Source: Methanosarcina sp.
GTDB lineage: Archaea; Halobacteriota; Methanosarcinia; Methanosarcinales; Methanosarcinaceae
DNA: 64,000 bases
Direction of reading: 5' to 3'
Assembly: GCF_028693135.1 (NCBI RefSeq)
Contig: NZ_JAQUVZ010000016.1
Span: 1-64,000 of the forward strand
The notes below the pieces were generated by a model that did no database searches, was not told the DNA's origin, and worked only from the letters and a program-made list of their open reading frames with translations. Of the stretch, positions 8,261 to 17,375 are shown piece after piece (positions within the stretch are counted from its first letter, which is position 1; each line of letters starts with the position of its first letter). The position numbers and the translations under genes were made by a program.

Positions 8261-10749
8261 CTAATCACCTCTCCTTCCCGAGCAAGGCGGATAAAAGTTC
8301 CTGCAAGCCCTTTTGTGTTCGGGACATAGGTTTTTTTGAAATAGATCCGGTTTCCTGAATCTCCAAGTTCTTCTTTGAGTTTTTCAACGTGTCTGGTAGT
8401 AAGAGGATATATTATCTCGGCTCTCGGGCTGTCAGGCGGGTCTTCTACAAAAAGGACAGATGAAGCCCCGTGCTTAAAGGCATGCAACACCAGGTCTCTG
8501 TCCACTACCAGGCATGTAGGGACCTTAATCAATTTAACATTTGAAGGGTATGTGAGCACACTATTACCTATATTATCACAGGTAAGGGAAGAAATCCCGC
8601 TGTTTACAAAGCCAAGCACATCTCCTTCTTCGAGCACACCCTCTATCTCGGCTTTTAGCTGGGGTTTCGTAAAGCCCGCGATCTGGATGGCTCCATCCTT
8701 GCAGAGCTCGGTACAGTACCCACAGCCCGTGCAAATAAGTGGATCAAGAACAACCCTTCCGCTCTCATTCAGGGAGAGAGCCTCGAAGGGACATTTAAGG
8801 CATTCTCCACAGCGTGTGCAGAGCACCTGGTTGATGACTGCAATTTCGTTATCCAGCATTTTCGGGCTGTCCGTAATGAAAGCCCTCGCCCTTATAGCTG
8901 CAAGTCCGGCCTGAGCAATGGTATCCGTAACATCTTTAGGGCTCTGGGCAGTCCCGCAAACAAAGATTCCGTCAAGGGAACTGTCTACTGGTTTTAATTT
9001 GGAGTGCCTTTCCTTAATAAAGCCGCTTTCGTCCTGGCTCAGGTTCAGCACACTGGCAATTTTCCTGGTCCCCGGAGAAGGGGTCATGGCCGCGGAAAGT
9101 ACAACAAGATCAGCAGGAAGTTCCCTCATTTTCTGGGAAAGGGTATCTTCGACCCTTACAACAAGGCTCTTGTCCGGCTTTTCTACAACTTCGGCAGGCC
9201 TTCCCCTCACAAAGTTGACTCCGGTTTCCTGAACTGCACGGTAATAGTTTTCATAAAAACCAAAAGCCCTTATATCAATATAGCAAATTGTGATTTCCAT
9301 TTCAGGATATTTTTTCTTAACCAGGCTTGCGTGTTTCAGAGCCGCCATACAACAGTATCTGGAGCAGTAGCGGTTTCCCCCCTCTTTTTCGTCCCTTGAG
9401 CCCACGCACTGGATCATGACTATTCTTTTCGGCGTTTCGGCACCAGGGGAAAGAGCAGAGGAAGGATCAGAGGAAGAGTCAGAGGAAGAGTCAGAGGAAG
9501 AGTCAGAGGAAGGGGCAGAGGAACTTTCGCGCCCTGAAGTGCAGGCTGCAGGAGTTGGAACTGCAGAAGCTTTACTGAAATCGGAGATCCTCAGAAGTTC
9601 CCCTTTTGTAGGGCCATTGATGCCGAGGACTCGGGCAAGTTCCATCTGGGTCAACACATTTTCAAAAATTCCGTATCCGTACTGGGGTTTCTGGGATGCG
9701 TCATACTCCTCAAAACCGGTGGCAACAACAACTGCACCTACGTTAAGTTCAACAATTTCTTCCTTCTGGGAAAAATCAATTGCTCCGGTTTTACAGGCAT
9801 CTGCACATTTTCCGCAGGCTTCCCCGTTTAACTGGAGGCAATAATCGGGATCAATACAGTAAATCTTGGGGACTGACTGAGAGAAGCGAAGAGAAATTGC
9901 CTTTTTGTCCATATAGCCGCAGTTGAACTCGTCTTCAACCAGGGTAGGACAGACCCGGCTGCACCTTCCACATGCTGTGCAGCTGTCTTTCACATATCTT
10001 GGCTTCTTCTTTAACCTGATAGTAAAGTTTCCTGCGCTTCCACTCAGGCTTTCAACTTCGGTCCAGGTTAAAAGTGTAATTTTCGGGTGGGCTGCAACCT
10101 CGTTCATCAGAGGGCTGAGTGAGCACATTGCACACTCTTCCGCAAGTTTGTCAGGGGAAAATATCTTCCCTATTTTCGCCATCTGCCCGCCTATGCTGGA
10201 ATCTTTTTCAACAAGGAAGGTGGAAATCCCGTTATCTGCAAGGTTCAGAGCAGTTGTAATTCCTGCTATCCCCCCACCTATAACAAGGGCCTGCTGAGCA
10301 ATATCCACTTTTATTTCGTCCAGAGGTTCTATGTTTTCCAGGCGTTTTAGCTTGGCCCGCAGGAGGGAAAGAGCTTTTTCAGTAGCTCCTGTTCTTTCAG
10401 GATGCACCCAGGCGCACTGTTCCCTTAAATTTGCAATTTCAAGCCCTGCCCTATTCAATCCGGTTTCCTGGATGCACTTTTTAAAGAGAGTACCATGCTT
10501 GGAAGGAGTGCACGAACCTATTACTACCCTGTCCAGATTCCCTTCCATAATCTTATTTTTAATAAGGGACTGCCCCTGGCTTGAACACAGGTACTCATAA
10601 TCAAAAACCGAGATCCCTTCTGCCTTAAGGGTTTTTTTTACAGCATCTATATCAACGTGTTCGGAAATGTTCCCGCTGCAGTGGCAGATAAATACGGCAG
10701 CTTTGTTCAGCCTGTCAGTCGTCCCATCAATCATTATACTAAATCTCAC
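8257..10749 (-). CDS. hdrA: CoB-CoM heterodisulfide reductase subunit A with Ser/Asp-rich insert
   Basis: An 830-residue flavoprotein. It has an N-terminal domain with ICHCSGN, a FAD-binding GGGIAG (158-163), 4Fe-4S motifs at CTACGRCSRVC (257-267) and CGKCADAC (312-319), a second flavin-fold region with YCSRYCC (461-467), and a C-terminal dicluster ferredoxin part (CTRCGECLKC, CTGCGYCTELC). HdrA is the flavin electron-input subunit. Residues about 395-440 are a low-complexity insert of SSDS repeats encoded by a 12-bp tandem repeat, absent from ordinary HdrA. The GTG at 10749 gives the longest form. The ATG at 10734 is an alternative and has GTGAG 11-15 bases upstream. First gene of the operon. 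Confidence 0.93.
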   Translation of the reverse strand: MRFSIMIDGTTDRLNKAAVFICHCSGNISEHVDIDAVKKTLKAEGISVFDYEYLCSSQGQSLIKNKIMEGNLDRVVIGSCTPSKHGTLFKKCIQETGLNRAGLEIANLREQCAWVHPERTGATEKALSLLRAKLKRLENIEPLDEIKVDIAQQALVIGGGIAGITTALNLADNGISTFLVEKDSSIGGQMAKIGKIFSPDKLAEECAMCSLSPLMNEVAAHPKITLLTWTEVESLSGSAGNFTIRLKKKPRYVKDSCTACGRCSRVCPTLVEDEFNCGYMDKKAISLRFSQSVPKIYCIDPDYCLQLNGEACGKCADACKTGAIDFSQKEEIVELNVGAVVVATGFEEYDASQKPQYGYGIFENVLTQMELARVLGINGPTKGELLRISDFSKASAVPTPAACTSGRESSSAPSSDSSSDSSSDSSSDPSSALSPGAETPKRIVMIQCVGSRDEKEGGNRYCSRYCCMAALKHASLVKKKYPEMEITICYIDIRAFGFYENYYRAVQETGVNFVRGRPAEVVEKPDKSLVVRVEDTLSQKMRELPADLVVLSAAMTPSPGTRKIASVLNLSQDESGFIKERHSKLKPVDSSLDGIFVCGTAQSPKDVTDTIAQAGLAAIRARAFITDSPKMLDNEIAVINQVLCTRCGECLKCPFEALSLNESGRVVLDPLICTGCGYCTELCKDGAIQIAGFTKPQLKAEIEGVLEEGDVLGFVNSGISSLTCDNIGNSVLTYPSNVKLIKVPTCLVVDRDLVLHAFKHGASSVLFVEDPPDSPRAEIIYPLTTRHVEKLKEELGDSGNRIYFKKTYVPNTKGLAGTFIRLAREGEVIR
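9455..9522. repeat. 12-bp tandem repeat inside hdrA
   Basis: The unit GAAGAGTCAGAG (plus strand) is repeated three to four times with degenerate flanks. On the coding strand it gives Ser-Ser-Asp-Ser tetrapeptides. The unit length is a multiple of three, so copy-number change would not break the frame. Confidence 0.85.
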
Positions 10750-11329
10750 AGGGATTCGTATTTAAGGCTTGCCTGAAAAAATGAAAGAATAACCCAAAAC
10801 GGACAATTGGAGTTAAATAGTTGCAAAAACCGGATATTTTTAAAAGAGAAAGGAGATTTTAACGCACATCAATTTCAGTTGTACTCTGGTTAAAACCCTC
10901 AGATCGGATAATATATGTTCTCAAATGTTTTACTCCTATATATACCTGAATGGAGAACTGCAAAAACTCATGTTGCTCAGTTTGTTCCGTAATCTGTCGC
11001 TCCATAGATTTCAGAGATAAATTTAATGCCTCTAATTGTCAGAAAGTTTTTATATGCATATAATTATATATAGGGAGAGAGTATTATTATTTAAATGAAA
11101 TAAGGTGTCAGATTTGTCGGCACTTTCCAAAATTTTAAATTTAAATACAAAAATTAGAAAGTATCCATTTGAATTAAAGAGTATCCATTTGAAATAATTG
11201 AAATAAATAATTCATTAAAATTCATTAAAGTTGTTCGTTTGAAAATAATATATTTCCATGATCTGATGATACTGGATAAAACATAATACCGGAGCTGAAT
11301 ATAAGGTGCTCTAAGGGTATAAACGGCAG
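10750..11329. other. Long intergenic region between hdrA and the regulator gene
   Basis: No gene is visible. On the minus strand TTTTAAAAATATCC at 10832-10845 is a plausible hdrA TATA element, about 85-95 bases before the start codon. On the plus strand an AT-rich block at 11046-11075 (TTTTTATATGCATATAATT) looks like a promoter, but it would leave a leader of about 250 bases. A short direct repeat, AGTATCCATTTGAA, occurs twice at 11160-11193. Confidence 0.45.
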
Positions 11330-11731
11330 ATGATAGTTGTGGCAGATAATGGGTTAACATCAGAAAAAAATGATTTTAAAATGGGAGAGGTTGAGTACGA
11401 AATGGTCGAGCTTTTGAGGAGGCTTAATATAAACAGACCTGTAGCCTTAACACTTGCATGCCTCTCAAAAGGAGAAGAGATTTCTTCCCAGTGTATAGAA
11501 ATGGTATCAGGCTTGAGACAGCCGGAAGTCAGCATTGCAATGCGTTACCTTCGGGAAAATGAATGGATAGATATGAGGGAAGAAAAGAAGAACCAGGGCA
11601 AAGGCAGGCCGGTAAAGCTGTATAAACTGACAGTCCAGATGGATAAAATTATTGACACAATCGAAGAAAACATCATTGCTGAGAGCAATACCATATTCCA
11701 AAACATAGAACGTCTCAAGAACCTTTCCTGA
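11330..11731 (+). CDS. Winged-helix transcriptional regulator (paralogue 1)
   Basis: A 133-residue DNA-binding protein, largely identical to the product at 12423-12836. Residues about 25-100 form a winged helix: INRPVALTLACLSKGEEISSQ, split here as NRPVALTLACL and GEEISSQ, then the recognition segment GLRQPEVSIAMRYLRE, then a basic wing GKGRPVKLYKL. A helical tail (DTIEENIIAES) is likely for dimerisation. The domain resembles the ArsR/MarR-like regulators of methanogens. ATG at 11330 has no clear ribosome site; GTG at 11339 aligns with the paralogue's start and may be the true one. It reads away from hdrA, so it could regulate that operon, but nothing shows this directly. Confidence 0.8.
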   Translation: MIVVADNGLTSEKNDFKMGEVEYEMVELLRRLNINRPVALTLACLSKGEEISSQCIEMVSGLRQPEVSIAMRYLRENEWIDMREEKKNQGKGRPVKLYKLTVQMDKIIDTIEENIIAESNTIFQNIERLKNLS

Positions 11732-12422
11732 AGAATCGGTGAAAAAATAGAGTTAAAGCAATTTTTTCTTACAATCTCATATGGGAAAGGTCGTTCTAAA
11801 ATAAAAAACCTGGTAATATAACCCGAGAATACCTTTCCACAAAAAGGCAGTTAAATTAAAGATTTCTTATCCTCTTTTTACTTTCTCTTTTTTACTCCAG
11901 TTCAGGTTTGAGATCCCCATAATTATTTTATCAATTATTCAATATATTTAGCACCTATTGTTTCTACAACAAATTATTTCTACTCGAAAAATTTAACGCT
12001 GTCCTGCCGAATCCAGGTCTTAGTGCCACAAATTAGTTCCACAAATTAGTTCCACAAATTAGTTCCACAAATCTTTGATATATCTACCGATCTACCTGCA
12101 AACTGGCATTTTATGATATGGCAATTAATTATAAAGAGAGAATTATAAAGAGATAAAGATTCGGAAGTATAAAAAGAATTATTTTAATAAAAGAATTATT
12201 TTAATAAGAGGCAAGTCAGGGCACTTCACACCGTTTATAGAAAAAATGCCTCCTAAGTGTTAACTGCAAGCAATTAAGAAAAACAGAATCATTAGACAGA
12301 TTAGATAGAATGTCAACCATAAAAACAGTTTGAGATATAATTATGGATTGATATATATTAATAATAAAACATAAGTAAATATTTATATTAATTCACTCTA
12401 TAATGGTTCTTCGGGTGATTTA
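11732..12422. other. AT-rich spacer between the paired regulators
   Basis: No gene is visible. The spacer contains a 13-bp tandem repeat (AGTTCCACAAATT) at 12022-12073, and shorter duplications (AATTATAAAGAGA at about 12125-12155, AAAGAATTATTTTAATAA at about 12173-12208). The ribosome site GGTGAT of the next gene is at 12414-12419. Confidence 0.6.
12022..12073. repeat. 13-bp tandem repeat, four copies
   Basis: AGTTCCACAAATT is repeated four times head to tail (12022, 12035, 12048, 12061). The first copy has one mismatch and the last differs in its final base. It lies between the two regulator paralogues. Confidence 0.85.
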
Positions 12423-12836
12423 ATGGTAGATGAAAGTGGTTTAGCTCTAGAAACTACCGACATAAAGAACGAGATTCCCCTATCCATGGGATCAAGCGAA
12501 TATGAAATGATAGAATTATTCAGGAAGATCAATATCAGCAGGCCGATTGCTCTTACCCTCACCTGCCTGGCAAAAGGAAGGGAAATCTCTTCCCAGAGCA
12601 TCGAAATAGTCTCTGGCCTTAGGCAACCGGAAGTCAGTGTTGCAATGCGGTACCTCCGCGAAAACGACTGGATAAACATCCGGGAAGAAAAGAAATCAAA
12701 AGGTAAAGGCAGACCAATCAAGCTCTACAGGCTAACGGTTCCAATGGACAGCATTGTTAGCAAGATAGAAGACGAAATCATAGCCGAAAGCAGACTTGTG
12801 CTGAGGAATATCGAACGCCTGAAGCATATTGCCTGA
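12423..12836 (+). CDS. Winged-helix transcriptional regulator (paralogue 2)
   Basis: A 137-residue paralogue of the 11330 protein, with the same order: a short variable N-terminus, a winged helix with ISRPIALTLTCLAKG and GLRQPEVSVAMRYLRE, a basic GKGRPIKLYRL wing, and a coiled tail (KIEDEIIAES). The recognition helix is almost unchanged between the two, so they probably bind the same or overlapping sites. The ATG has GGTGAT four bases upstream. The head-to-tail arrangement points to a local duplication followed by divergence of the N-terminus, where a distinct signal might act. Confidence 0.82.
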   Translation: MVDESGLALETTDIKNEIPLSMGSSEYEMIELFRKINISRPIALTLTCLAKGREISSQSIEIVSGLRQPEVSVAMRYLRENDWINIREEKKSKGKGRPIKLYRLTVPMDSIVSKIEDEIIAESRLVLRNIERLKHIA

Positions 12837-13171
12837 AATTTATGATGGGGAATAGAATGGCCTGAAATTAGGGGCAGGATTTCATTCAGTAAATACCTGA
12901 ATTTCTGCTGTCCGGAAGCCTTTCTGTCTTAAAGGGGACTATCCCCACCCTCACTTTTTTTCCTAACAACAACTTTTTTGTTACGATTGTTTTCTTTCCT
13001 TCAAGTTCACCTCTAATTAAGAAAATCCCTATGTTATTTCAAAAACTACTTCTAATTGGTGTCCACATCGATAAAGTTTATTTTTTAGAGGAAAAAGAAA
13101 AACTGGCTTATCTAAAATCCTGAATTCTGATCCTTACAACATCATTCGCGGTCTCTTGTCGTTCCTGTCAA

Positions 13172-13235
13172 GCCCGAATTGCGACTCGCCCGAATTGCGT
13201 CTCGCCCGAATTGCGTCTCGCCCGAATTGCGTCTC
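13172..13235. repeat. 16-bp tandem repeat, four copies
   Basis: GCCCGAATTGCGTCTC is repeated at 13172, 13188, 13204 and 13220 with no spacers; the first copy has GCGACTC. The last copy runs into a segment (GGGAGTACGCGGTCCTTTTC...) that recurs, nearly identical, at 36016-36075. Confidence 0.9.
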
Positions 13236-13264
13236 GGGAGTACGCGGTCCTTTTCGCTGCGCTC

Positions 13265-13441
13265 AAGAGGACTACTTTATGGGTTTTAGCTGAGCTGCGA
13301 TCAAGAGGACTACTTTATGGGTTTTAGCTGAGCTGCGATCAAGAGGACTACTTTATGGGTTTTAGCTGAGCTGCGATCAAGAAGACTATTTGTGGGTTTT
13401 AGCTGAGCTGCGATCAAGAGGACTATTTGTGGGTTATAGCA
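13265..13441. repeat. 37/38-bp tandem repeat, nearly five copies
   Basis: The unit starts AAGAGGACTACTTTATGGG and ends GAGCTGCGATC (38 bp). Copies start at 13265, 13303 and 13341, a 37-bp variant at 13379, and a partial copy runs from 13416. There are no unique spacers, so it is not a CRISPR array. The first 10-12 bases of the unit also occur at 36061. Confidence 0.9.
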
Positions 13442-13766
13442 GTGAATTTCGCTCGTTCAAGCGGATTAAATTACAAAGATCTCTGATCCGTACAACCTGA
13501 TTCACCATACTAGGGCGTTCTTGCCACGCTCGATGCAGGAGAGCGGTCTTTTCAAGAAGGAAAATTAAGAAAAGAGGAAAAAGAGGAAAGACCAGAAATA
13601 AAAGCCAGAAATAAAAACCAGAAAGTAAAAGCGAAGATGAAGGCATAAGAAACAAATAAGAAACAAATAAGTAACCAGCAGGTAAACTCCGCTGAAAGAC
13701 CTGTAAAGATTAAAGAACAGAGAAACAAAAAAGAATAGATTTAGTAGAAAGTTAGAGAAAATATAG

Positions 13767-13840
13767 TGGGCCCGCTGCGATTCGAACGCAGGACCTCACG
13801 GTTATCAGCCGTGCGCTCCACCAAGCTAAGCTACGGGCCC
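13767..13840 (-). tRNA. tRNA-Ile (GAU), copy 1
   Basis: A 74-base cloverleaf. The acceptor stem GGGCCCG pairs with CGGGCCC, the discriminator is A, the anticodon loop is CUGAUAA (anticodon GAU), and the T arm contains GTTCGAATC. No CCA is encoded and no intron is present. It differs from the neighbouring copy by one base in the D loop. Confidence 0.96.
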
Positions 13841-13905
13841 GAAATGAAGGTAAATGCAGTTTAGAAAACCTGAAAGTTCTCCGAAAAGAATTTGTTGAAT
13901 TGTGG

Positions 13906-13979
13906 TGGGCCCGCTGCGATTCGAACGCAGGACCTCACGGTTATCAGCCGTGCGCTCCACCAGGCTAAGCTACGGGCCC
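13906..13979 (-). tRNA. tRNA-Ile (GAU), copy 2
   Basis: A 74-base tRNA, identical to the copy 65 bases to the left except in the D loop (AGCCTGG in place of AGCTTGG). Anticodon GAU, A discriminator, no encoded CCA, no intron. It is the upstream member of the pair; the two are probably transcribed together from the right. Confidence 0.96.
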
Positions 13980-14151
13980 ATATATCAGGTTTTTTTCGAA
14001 TTACCGGAGTTGAAAGGCTTTTTTCGGGAAAACATCCCAATCCGACAACACTTCTAATACTCGAATTACTACTTATAACTTTTGCTCGAATATTCAAGAT
14101 TTCCCAGATCCGAAATTTTATTTACAGGAAGCTGAGCCTACATAGCGATAG

Positions 14152-14160
14152 TTTTATATA
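14152..14160 (+). promoter_or_regulatory. TATA box for tRNA-Ala
   Basis: TTTTATATA lies about 50 bases before the mature 5' end of the tRNA-Ala gene, which places transcription start near 14182 and leaves a short 5' leader. The sequence matches the archaeal box A consensus. Confidence 0.6.
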
Positions 14161-14206
14161 AGATACTGAGTGTATGAGGGAGTGCTGACGAAGCAAAATA
14201 CAACGT

Positions 14207-14278
14207 GGGCCGGTAGATCAGGGGTAGATCGCTACCTTGGCATGGTAGAGGCCTCGGGTTCAATTCCCGACCGGTCCA
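14207..14278 (+). tRNA. tRNA-Ala (GGC)
   Basis: A 72-base cloverleaf with acceptor GGGCCGG pairing with CCGGTCC. This gives a G3:U70 wobble pair, the alanine identity element. The anticodon loop is UUGGCAU (anticodon GGC), the T arm is GGTTCAATTCC and the discriminator is A. There is no intron and no encoded CCA. Confidence 0.95.
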
Positions 14279-14561
14279 CTTAAAAATAATAAACATTTCT
14301 GAATTATCTCGTTTTTGAATAATCTCGTTTTTACTTTTACTATATCAGTCCTTTTTTAAAATAGAATCCCTTTTTGAAATTGTTTTGTATATGAGCCGAT
14401 CTGAAACTTAAGATTTGCTTCTTTAAGATTTGCTTCTTTGAATCTCGGCTCTTGGAGACTTAATCAAGTTTCGGGTCACAAAAATAATTCTGAAAACTTT
14501 CCTCACAGAAAAGATCGAAAATTGAGAATGAAACGCCGTGAAGCGCTCCATTTTCATTCCC

Positions 14562-17243
14562 TCATTTTGGAAGCTGGCTATAAATGATCGCGCATATCAA
14601 GCCTAAACAGAGTATGCCAATTATATTATAGACTGGGATACCAGAAAATTTAGTGTTCTCGCCCTGCTCCGCACCCGTATCCAAACCTATACTTTCATTA
14701 CCTTCGTTATGCAGGGACCGGGTTTCCAGAGCAGTACTTTGTTCGGTTACTTTTTCAGAGGCACCTTTTGACGTCCCTGTTATTGCAAAGGAAGAAAACC
14801 CAGGAACATCGGTTGTGAAATACAGATAATTTGCATCTTCCCCTGAGAGGTTGGCCAACAGCTGCTCCCACTTTTTGTCGCTGTACCTGTTGAGGACGAT
14901 TGAAGCCTGATCTACCTTTTTATCCTGTATCCAGGTCTTTTCAACCTTGAAACAGATGACGGGGTTTTCGATATTCTTTGAGGTTGCAAATCCACTGTTT
15001 CCTACCCATACATTAAAGGACTTATAGACTTCCCCGGAAGGCAATTCGGAAACAAGTGCGGATTTACTTTTTAATTGTTCAACAATGGTTGTGGTCTTGC
15101 CTACATTCTTCTTTGCATCAAAACCCACATACACAACACAGGTTGCCTTCTTCGTAAACTCAAACTTTACTTCTTTGCCATTTGTGACAAATACCTGTGA
15201 AAGCTCCTTTACTTCAACATTCTTTGCAGGCTCAGGAGACCCTCCACCACCGCCTCCACCGCTGCTGCTTCCACCGCTGCTTCCGCTGCTGCTGTAGTGT
15301 TCTTCTGCACTGGAAACAGTTATTGTGGCATGTTTCGAAGCTGTCCCGTTTACATTGACTGCAGTAAGGTTAACGCTATATGTCCCTGGAGCTGTGAACA
15401 CATAAACAAGGGATTCATCGGTAGAGTCAGAAATTCCATCATTGTTAAAGTCCCAGTTCCTCGATGTTGCATCTTGTGAAAGATCAGTAAAGAGGACAGA
15501 AAGAGGAGCAGAACCACTTGTAATATTCGCACGGAAGTCTGCTACAGGAAGAATTCTATTTTCATTTTCTTCTTTCTCTTTTTCCAGTACAGTTATAGCA
15601 GCAGTTTTTGAAGATGTTCCGTTCTGGTTACTTACTCTCAAGTTGACGGTATAAGTTCCCGGAACTGTGTACACATGAACAAAGCTTTCCTTACTTGAGT
15701 CCCTGGTTCCGTCATTGTTAACATCCCAGCTCCTCGATGTTGCATCCTGTGAAAGGTCGGTAAAAAGAACTGAAAGGGGGACATTCCCGCTGGTAACATT
15801 CATGCTGAAGTCTGCTACAGGAAGGATCTCAACTTCCTCTTCCTCTTTTTCCAGTACAGTTATAGTAGCAGTTTTTGAAGATGTTCCGTTTGGATTGATC
15901 GCAGTTAGTTTAACAGTATAAGTTCCCGGAACTGTGTACACATGAACAAAGCTTTCCTTACTTGAGTCCCTGGTTCCGTCATTGTTAACATCCCAGCTCC
16001 TCGATGTTGCATCCTGTGAATGGTCGGTAAAAAGAACTGAAAGGGGGACATTCCCGCTGGTAACATTCATGCTGAAGTCTGCTACAGGAAGGATCTCAAC
16101 TTCTTCTTTCTCTTTTTCCAGTACAGTTATAGCAGCAGTTTTTGAAGATGTTCCGTTTGGATTGATCGCAGTCAGTTTGACAGTATAAGTTCCCGGAACC
16201 TCATATACATAAACCGGATTCTGGACAGCAGAGTCAGTTTGTCCGTTGTTGTCAAAGTCCCAGCTCCATGAATCTGCATTTTGTGAAAGGTCTGTAAAGA
16301 GAACTGAAAGAGGAGCAGAACCGCTGGTCGTACTTGCCTTGAAATTTGCAACAGGGAGTACCGGTGCAGGCTCCGTTCGGGGGGTAACAAGGGGGAAGTA
16401 GTCAATTACATTCCCATCGACCTTGTACGCTTCTTCTGCAATCCCGTCGCCGTTCTGGTCAAGATGTGTTTGTGAGAATCCATCTCCTGCAGGTGTACCC
16501 CAGAAATTACCACCAATGTAGGGACCACCTATGATGTTTTTGCCTGCAGTCTTTGAGGTGTTTAATTGGGCATTTCCGTCAGACTCCAGCTTCAGGTTGA
16601 TATCGTTACTAAAATAATTATTATATATTGTAGCAGAGTCATCGGTTATGCGTATACCTACATCACAGTCTTTGAATGTGTTTCCTGTAACGACATGACC
16701 GCCACCTCCGTAGCCAAATGCTATCCCTATGTAACAGTTTTGGAATGTGTTTCCGGTGATTTTATTATCAATACTGTCAAATGTAGATACACCAGCTGGA
16801 CTCCCTGTAAAGAGGTTATTCATTACTATCTGATTTCCATACAGGTAGTTGTTACCCATACTTACACCGCAGCCTTCAAACCTATTGTTCCGGATTGTAC
16901 ATTCCGTACCGGCCCGGTCAAAATCAACTCCCTTCGTGATCGTTAATGCCTCTATTCTTGATGACATATATAGATTAAAACCACCAACTGAAGGATATCC
17001 CGAAGCCCCTTTTATTGTCACAGACACATTTACCTGGATTCGTTCATCGTTTGGATATGCTCCAGGCTGCACGATAATCGTATCTCCATCAACCGCGTCA
17101 TTTAACGCAGCCTGGATTGTCGTATAATTTCCAGGTCCATCGTCATCAACATAAATCGTTGCAGCTGCCGCACTGCCAGCAATAGCCTGAAGTGCAAGAG
17201 CCACTGTAAATAAAATCGATAATCCTCTTTTTATTTGCCACAC
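14562..17243 (-). CDS. Secreted surface protein: beta-helix, four PKD domains, PGF-pre-PGF type region, C-terminal membrane anchor
   Basis: A large exported protein. I chose the GTG at 17243: it has AGGGG eight bases upstream and gives a clean signal peptide (MWQIKRGLSILFTVALALQ...GSAAA). An ATG at 17273 and a GTG at 17375 would put an odd leader before it. The mature part begins with a NosD-like right-handed beta-helix (about 30-285; IYVDDDGPGNYTTIQAAL, then repeated GNTF/NNxF turns). Four PKD domains of about 89 residues follow (WDFDNNG or WDVNNDG, then GTYTVKL), then a Ser/Gly linker and a PGF-pre-PGF type domain (FKVEKTW, SIVLNRYSDKKWEQL, YFTTDVPGFSSFAI). A terminal hydrophobic helix anchors it at the cell surface. 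Likely an S-layer-associated or adhesin-type protein. Confidence 0.85.
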   Translation of the reverse strand: MWQIKRGLSILFTVALALQAIAGSAAAATIYVDDDGPGNYTTIQAALNDAVDGDTIIVQPGAYPNDERIQVNVSVTIKGASGYPSVGGFNLYMSSRIEALTITKGVDFDRAGTECTIRNNRFEGCGVSMGNNYLYGNQIVMNNLFTGSPAGVSTFDSIDNKITGNTFQNCYIGIAFGYGGGGHVVTGNTFKDCDVGIRITDDSATIYNNYFSNDINLKLESDGNAQLNTSKTAGKNIIGGPYIGGNFWGTPAGDGFSQTHLDQNGDGIAEEAYKVDGNVIDYFPLVTPRTEPAPVLPVANFKASTTSGSAPLSVLFTDLSQNADSWSWDFDNNGQTDSAVQNPVYVYEVPGTYTVKLTAINPNGTSSKTAAITVLEKEKEEVEILPVADFSMNVTSGNVPLSVLFTDHSQDATSRSWDVNNDGTRDSSKESFVHVYTVPGTYTVKLTAINPNGTSSKTATITVLEKEEEEVEILPVADFSMNVTSGNVPLSVLFTDLSQDATSRSWDVNNDGTRDSSKESFVHVYTVPGTYTVNLRVSNQNGTSSKTAAITVLEKEKEENENRILPVADFRANITSGSAPLSVLFTDLSQDATSRNWDFNNDGISDSTDESLVYVFTAPGTYSVNLTAVNVNGTASKHATITVSSAEEHYSSSGSSGGSSSGGGGGGGSPEPAKNVEVKELSQVFVTNGKEVKFEFTKKATCVVYVGFDAKKNVGKTTTIVEQLKSKSALVSELPSGEVYKSFNVWVGNSGFATSKNIENPVICFKVEKTWIQDKKVDQASIVLNRYSDKKWEQLLANLSGEDANYLYFTTDVPGFSSFAITGTSKGASEKVTEQSTALETRSLHNEGNESIGLDTGAEQGENTKFSGIPVYNIIGILCLGLICAIIYSQLPK
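15640..16200. repeat. 267-bp tandem repeat encoding PKD domains 2 and 3
   Basis: Two adjacent 267-bp units (89 codons each) in the surface-protein gene are almost identical at the DNA level, including synonymous sites. The outer PKD units are clearly more diverged. This indicates a recent duplication or gene conversion. Confidence 0.8.
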
Positions 17244-17375
17244 AAGAAGAACCCCTGTAAAGTATTTTAGCATCTCAACATCAATAGTTGCCGTAAATCC
17301 CCATTTTAAACTGTATAAGACGCATTGTCTGGTTGAAATACTCGGTTTAAAGAATAAAAATATCTTGAACCACAC

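Larger units (their letters stand above)
12837..13766. other. Gene-free region with tandem repeat arrays
   Basis: No convincing gene. The notable content is two successive tandem arrays (13172-13235 and 13265-13441). The segment between 13550 and 13760 is purine-rich on the plus strand, with several short direct repeats such as AAGAAACAAATAAG, and no recognisable protein. Confidence 0.6.

Noticed and set aside
7541-10600. Long plus-strand frames across hdrC and hdrA
   Set aside because: Antisense to well-supported genes with cysteine motifs; products have no recognisable features.
13172-13441. Possible CRISPR array
   Set aside because: The units follow each other directly without unique spacers, and no cas gene is nearby; they are plain tandem repeats.
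15085-17127. Several plus-strand frames opposite the PKD surface protein
   Set aside because: They are antisense shadows of a long gene with repeats; the minus strand has the signal peptide, domains and anchor.
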